Assembly (NCBI GenBank): GCA_002405755.1
Contig: DHMK01000032.1
Location: 22,317-48,385, forward strand
Direction of reading: 5' to 3'
Length of the DNA stretch: 26,069 nt
DNA from: Clostridiales bacterium UBA4644
GTDB lineage: Bacteria; Bacillota; Clostridia; Oscillospirales; Butyricicoccaceae
Shown: in pieces, positions 24,698 to 26,069 of the stretch
How positions within the stretch are numbered: the first letter of the stretch is position 1
Layout of the letters: every line of letters begins with the position of its first letter
The notes under the pieces: model-generated
What the model was told of the DNA's origin: nothing
What the model saw: the letters and a program-made list of their open reading frames with translations, nothing else
The model's database searches: none
Position numbers and translations under genes: made by a program

Positions 24698-24778
24698 ATG
24701 TCTGAAAGCCGTTACGACCAGAGACGCAAGACCGATGAGCACCAGCGTATATGTAAACATATCTGCATATGTGACCAC
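24689..24778 (-). CDS. Toxin 3: 29-aa holin-like type I toxin peptide, identical to toxin 2
   Basis: The product is identical to toxin 2, with a GTG start at 24778 and the same AGGGGG site held in a hairpin (24785-24805). The four base changes relative to unit 2 are all third-position silent changes (two TAC to TAT, GCG to GCA, GCC to GCT). This shows that the peptide is under selection after duplication. Confidence 0.82.
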   Translation of the reverse strand: MVTYADMFTYTLVLIGLASLVVTAFRHKK

Positions 24779-24834
24779 ATCGCGCACCCCCTTTTCAGGG
24801 AAGTGGACAACCTGCCGTTCTTACTGACGCATCC

Positions 24835-24863
24835 AGCATACCACGCCGCGCGTCCTTTGTCAA
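24835..24863 (-). promoter_or_regulatory. Toxin 3 promoter
   Basis: TTGACA (24858-24863), 17 bp, TATGCT (24835-24840) on the - strand; 5' tag at 24814-24828. Confidence 0.87.
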
Positions 24864-24883
24864 TTTCTGTCGGCGGCCCAATC

Positions 24884-24917
24884 AAAAAGCCGCCATGTCC
24901 TTCTTGACAAAGCGGCT
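24884..24917 (-). terminator. Toxin 4 mRNA terminator, overlapping antitoxin 4 promoter
   Basis: AGCCGC (24912-24917 arm) with GCGGCT (24888-24893 arm), followed on the - strand by TTTTT (24884-24888). Confidence 0.75.
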
Positions 24918-24932
24918 GCGGGGTGCTATATT
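24904..24932 (+). promoter_or_regulatory. Antitoxin RNA 4 promoter
   Basis: TTGACA (24904-24909), 17 bp, TATATT (24927-24932). Confidence 0.9.
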
Positions 24933-24935
24933 GGT

Positions 24936-25035
24936 GCCAACAGGAATGGCTCACTTTGGTCGGTGGACGGTCGTTCCCTGACAAGTTTACAGCTTGAGGA
25001 ATCGCCGCTGCCGATTAGGTGGCGGTTATTTCTTT
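24936..25035 (+). ncRNA. Antitoxin RNA 4
   Basis: It begins with its own tag GCCAACAGGAATG (24936-24948), different from the other units, and ends at stem CCGCTGCC (25005-25012) with GGTGGCGG (25018-25025) followed by TTATTTCTTT, again on top of the toxin stop codon. Ends are estimates. Confidence 0.75.
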
Positions 25036-25106
25036 ATGTACCCGAGGATACCAAAGACAACCGTTGCCATGAGCAATAAAAGTGTTAAGACTTCCATTGT
25101 CGTCAT
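25026..25106 (-). CDS. Toxin 4: 26-aa holin-like type I toxin peptide
   Basis: The ATG at 25106 follows GAGGGGG with 9-nt spacing. The peptide MTTMEVLTLLLLMATVVFGI, then LGYIKK, is the classic putative holin-like toxin pattern: short polar start, one Leu/Val-rich helix and a di-lysine end. The Shine-Dalgarno lies in a hairpin (25111-25136) whose sequence differs from the other units while pairing is kept. Confidence 0.85.
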   Translation of the reverse strand: MTTMEVLTLLLLMATVVFGILGYIKK

Positions 25107-25161
25107 GCCCGGTCACCCCCTCTCGGGGAAACGACCTTTTCGCATTCCTGTTGGCGCCATC

Positions 25162-25190
25162 ATCATAGCATGCCGCGCGGGCTTTGTCAA
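25162..25190 (-). promoter_or_regulatory. Toxin 4 promoter
   Basis: TTGACA (25185-25190), 17 bp, TATGAT (25162-25167) on the - strand; 5' tag at 25143-25155. Confidence 0.88.
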
Positions 25191-25204
25191 TTTTTGCCCG
25201 TCCT

Positions 25205-25230
25205 GCCGCCCGCCCGGGCGGCGTTTTTTA
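25205..25230 (+). terminator. Hairpin with + strand T tract at the edge of the array
   Basis: GCCGCCC (25205-25211) pairs with GGGCGGC (25216-25222), followed on the + strand by GTTTTTTATTT. It directly follows, on the - strand, the stop of the peptidase gene, but the T tract faces the + strand. It would stop read-through from the antitoxin promoters into the peptidase gene. Confidence 0.6.
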
Positions 25231-25788
25231 TTTCCTCTGGAAAATATAATACCTGGGCGATCTTGCTGCGCAGTCCTGCGCCAGGGTCTGGGGGCTGCAG
25301 AGCAGGGCGTCGCCGAAGACCGTGACGGCTTCCGCCCGGTGCTTCGCCTTGTATTTGCCCGGGTAGATCCCCGGATCCAGCATCAGCAGACACCGTTCAT
25401 CTCCCCCGGCCGCTACCACATAGTGCCCGCCGCTGGAAAAGACGCCTTTCCGGCCCGGCCGGTCGCCGGAGGTGTTGCAGATGGCCATGGCCCCGCCCTG
25501 CAGCGCCGCGATCAGCTCCGCCGTGTCGCAGGTCTCCGTCACCGTCAGAGGCCAGCGCAGCGCCGCCTGGGCCGCCAGCCGCCGCATATCGGTGCCGGTC
25601 TCCGCCCGAGCGCCGTGCTCCAGCGCAAAGGCCGCCGTCTCCGCCGGGGAAACGTCCAGCCCCAGCAGGCCCGCCAGCACCATGGAAAGCGCCGTAGGCC
25701 CGCAGCCGGAGGTGGCCACGGTGGCCTCAGGATGCCGCCGGGAGGGATAGGCCACGCCTGCGTGATCCCGCTGGCGGTACAGGATCAC
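25228..25788 (-). CDS. C39-like cysteine peptidase (phage-associated)
   Basis: A 186-aa product from a GTG at 25788 that overlaps the upstream stop (GTGA). The papain-like C39 family triad is visible: C29 in TSGCGPTALSMV, H122 in GGHYVVAAG and D138 in LMLDPG. No signal peptide is seen. The frame is open further upstream (to 25974), but that part is low-complexity Gly/Ala/Pro and is the wrong frame of the SH3 ORF. No good ribosome site precedes the GTG. A slippery sequence and hairpin just upstream suggest it may be made as a -1 frameshift fusion to the SH3 ORF. It could process a phage protein or cut cell wall; its place among virion genes favours a virion or lysis role. Confidence 0.8.
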   Translation of the reverse strand: MILYRQRDHAGVAYPSRRHPEATVATSGCGPTALSMVLAGLLGLDVSPAETAAFALEHGARAETGTDMRRLAAQAALRWPLTVTETCDTAELIAALQGGAMAICNTSGDRPGRKGVFSSGGHYVVAAGGDERCLLMLDPGIYPGKYKAKHRAEAVTVFGDALLCSPQTLAQDCAARSPRYYIFQRK

Positions 25789-25803
25789 GCCCGGCAAAAA
25801 TTT
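25760..25803 (-). promoter_or_regulatory. Candidate -1 programmed ribosomal frameshift signal
   Basis: On the - strand the heptamer A AAT TTT (25803-25797) is in the right phase for the SH3 ORF, followed by a 6-nt spacer and a perfect 9-bp stem (25782-25790 with 25760-25768, 13-nt loop). A -1 slip moves from the SH3 frame into the peptidase frame before the SH3 stop codon at 25785. Confidence 0.5.
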
Positions 25804-25985
25804 GCCAGATCCCGGATGTAGGCCCGCCGCTGCGTCTTGCCCGCCGGGTAGGTGATGGGCAGCAGCAGCGCCGGCGTCAGCTGCGTCTCCAGCTGGCAAA
25901 GGTCGCCCGCGGCGATGTACCGGCCCGGCTCCAGCCGGCCCTCCGCCGTATAGACGGCGGTTTTTTTCGTGCATTTTACCTGCAA
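25785..25985 (-). CDS. SH3-like N-terminal module of the phage peptidase (separate ORF or frameshift partner)
   Basis: The TTG at 25985 follows AAGGAGG with 8-nt spacing and gives a 66-aa product beginning MQVKCTKKTAVYTA. The pattern VYTAEGRLEPGRYIAAGDLC, then LLPITYPAGKTQRRAYIRDL, resembles a bacterial SH3 domain: small beta barrel, aromatic and basic end strand. The frame is also open to the right edge of the window (an in-frame GTG lies at 26048), so a longer protein or the 3' end of another gene cannot be excluded. It ends ANFCRA at a TGA inside a hairpin. In related peptidases an SH3 domain usually sits directly before the C39-like domain in one chain. Confidence 0.6.
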   Translation of the reverse strand: MQVKCTKKTAVYTAEGRLEPGRYIAAGDLCQLETQLTPALLLPITYPAGKTQRRAYIRDLANFCRA

Positions 25986-26069
25986 AATCGTTTCCTCCTT
26001 TTTCGGTTCCCCTTCCGGCGCGTCCTCCGGCTCCAGCCAGATGGCCACGGCGTTGTAGGGCGTGCGGCC

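Larger units (their letters stand above)
23864..25190. repeat. Tandem array of four type I toxin-antitoxin modules
   Basis: This 1.3-kb stretch, which has no large gene, repeats one plan four times with a period of about 338-344 bp (antitoxin -35 boxes at 23884, 24228, 24565, 24904). Each unit has a + strand promoter, a short RNA ending at a hairpin over the toxin stop codon, a - strand ORF for a small hydrophobic peptide, and a - strand promoter. The toxin mRNA terminator overlaps the antitoxin promoter. Units 2 and 3 are near-identical; units 1 and 4 differ in peptide and RNA but keep the promoters and layout. This matches txpA/RatA and bsrG/SR4-like systems of Bacillota. Confidence 0.85.

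Noticed and set aside
24359..24907. + strand ORFs of 69 and 96 aa across toxin modules 2 and 3
   Set aside because: They run through promoters and the antisense strand of the toxins and differ between the two copies by replacement changes.
24712..24984. 90-aa - strand ORF ending in the ATG frame over toxin 3
   Set aside because: It begins upstream of the mapped toxin promoter, and the overlapping ATG frame accumulates replacement changes between units 2 and 3, while the GTG frame has only silent ones.
23886..25106. Reading the small hydrophobic peptides as phage holins for lysis
   Set aside because: Each has its own promoter, a dedicated antisense RNA and a sequestered ribosome site, which fit type I toxins; annotation as holin-like is only a naming habit for this family.
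23864..25190. CRISPR array
   Set aside because: The repeat unit is about 340 bp and holds ORFs and promoters; there are no short regular repeats with unique spacers.
25789..25974. N-terminal extension of the peptidase ORF to an ATG at 25974
   Set aside because: The extra 62 residues are Gly/Ala/Pro/His-rich, no ribosome site precedes the ATG, and the other frame has an SH3-like pattern.

Overview
The window comes from a GC-rich Gram-positive anaerobe, most likely class Clostridia, order Oscillospirales. The evidence is the gene set and order: the c-di-AMP receptor darA, holB and ricT in series; divIC next to a short S1-domain gene; a FemABX ligase; sigma-A-type promoters and strong GGAGG ribosome binding sites. 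It divides into a host part (1 to about 9.7 kb) and a prophage or prophage-like part (about 9.85 kb to the right edge).

Host part. The + strand carries the 3' end of gap and its terminator, a FemABX peptidoglycan ligase, a divergent alanine-racemase-family protein, darA, holB, ricT (terminator at 5469) and a MATE transporter that ends in a bidirectional terminator. The - strand then carries divIC followed by an S1-domain gene, both from one consensus promoter, and a lipoprotein with SH3 and NlpC/P60 domains. A divergent promoter reads a two-tRNA operon: a CAU-anticodon tRNA, probably Ile2, and tRNA-Ser(GGA).

Phage part. Everything of size from 9.9 kb to the edge lies on the - strand. In transcription order it holds: an SH3-like ORF and a C39-like cysteine peptidase, overlapping in different frames at a candidate -1 frameshift signal; a 1.45-kb array with no structural gene; a 682-aa beta-propeller-like tail protein; a 52-aa protein; a 496-aa Gly/Tyr/Gln-rich probable virion protein; and a 3387-aa polyvalent protein. 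The giant protein has coiled coils, two HExxH metallopeptidase-like domains, a BECR-type nuclease-like domain, other effector modules, a large ejection-protein-like body and a C-terminal EF-hand loop. The late genes end next to tRNA-Ser, which suggests integration there. No integrase, portal or terminase lies in the window.

The most remarkable element is the array at 23.86-25.2 kb. It is a tandem run of four type I toxin-antitoxin modules, about 340 bp each. Every module has two convergent consensus promoters. One makes a roughly 95-nt antisense RNA. The other makes an mRNA for a 26-31 residue hydrophobic peptide. The mRNA terminator sits on top of the antisense promoter. In each module the two RNAs begin with the same 12-15 nt tag, and the tag differs between modules. 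A full-length toxin mRNA therefore carries the tag at its 5' end and the tag's complement near its 3' end, which predicts a module-specific 5'-3' clamp of the kind known for hok and AapA mRNAs. The toxin Shine-Dalgarno is also held in a hairpin in all four modules.
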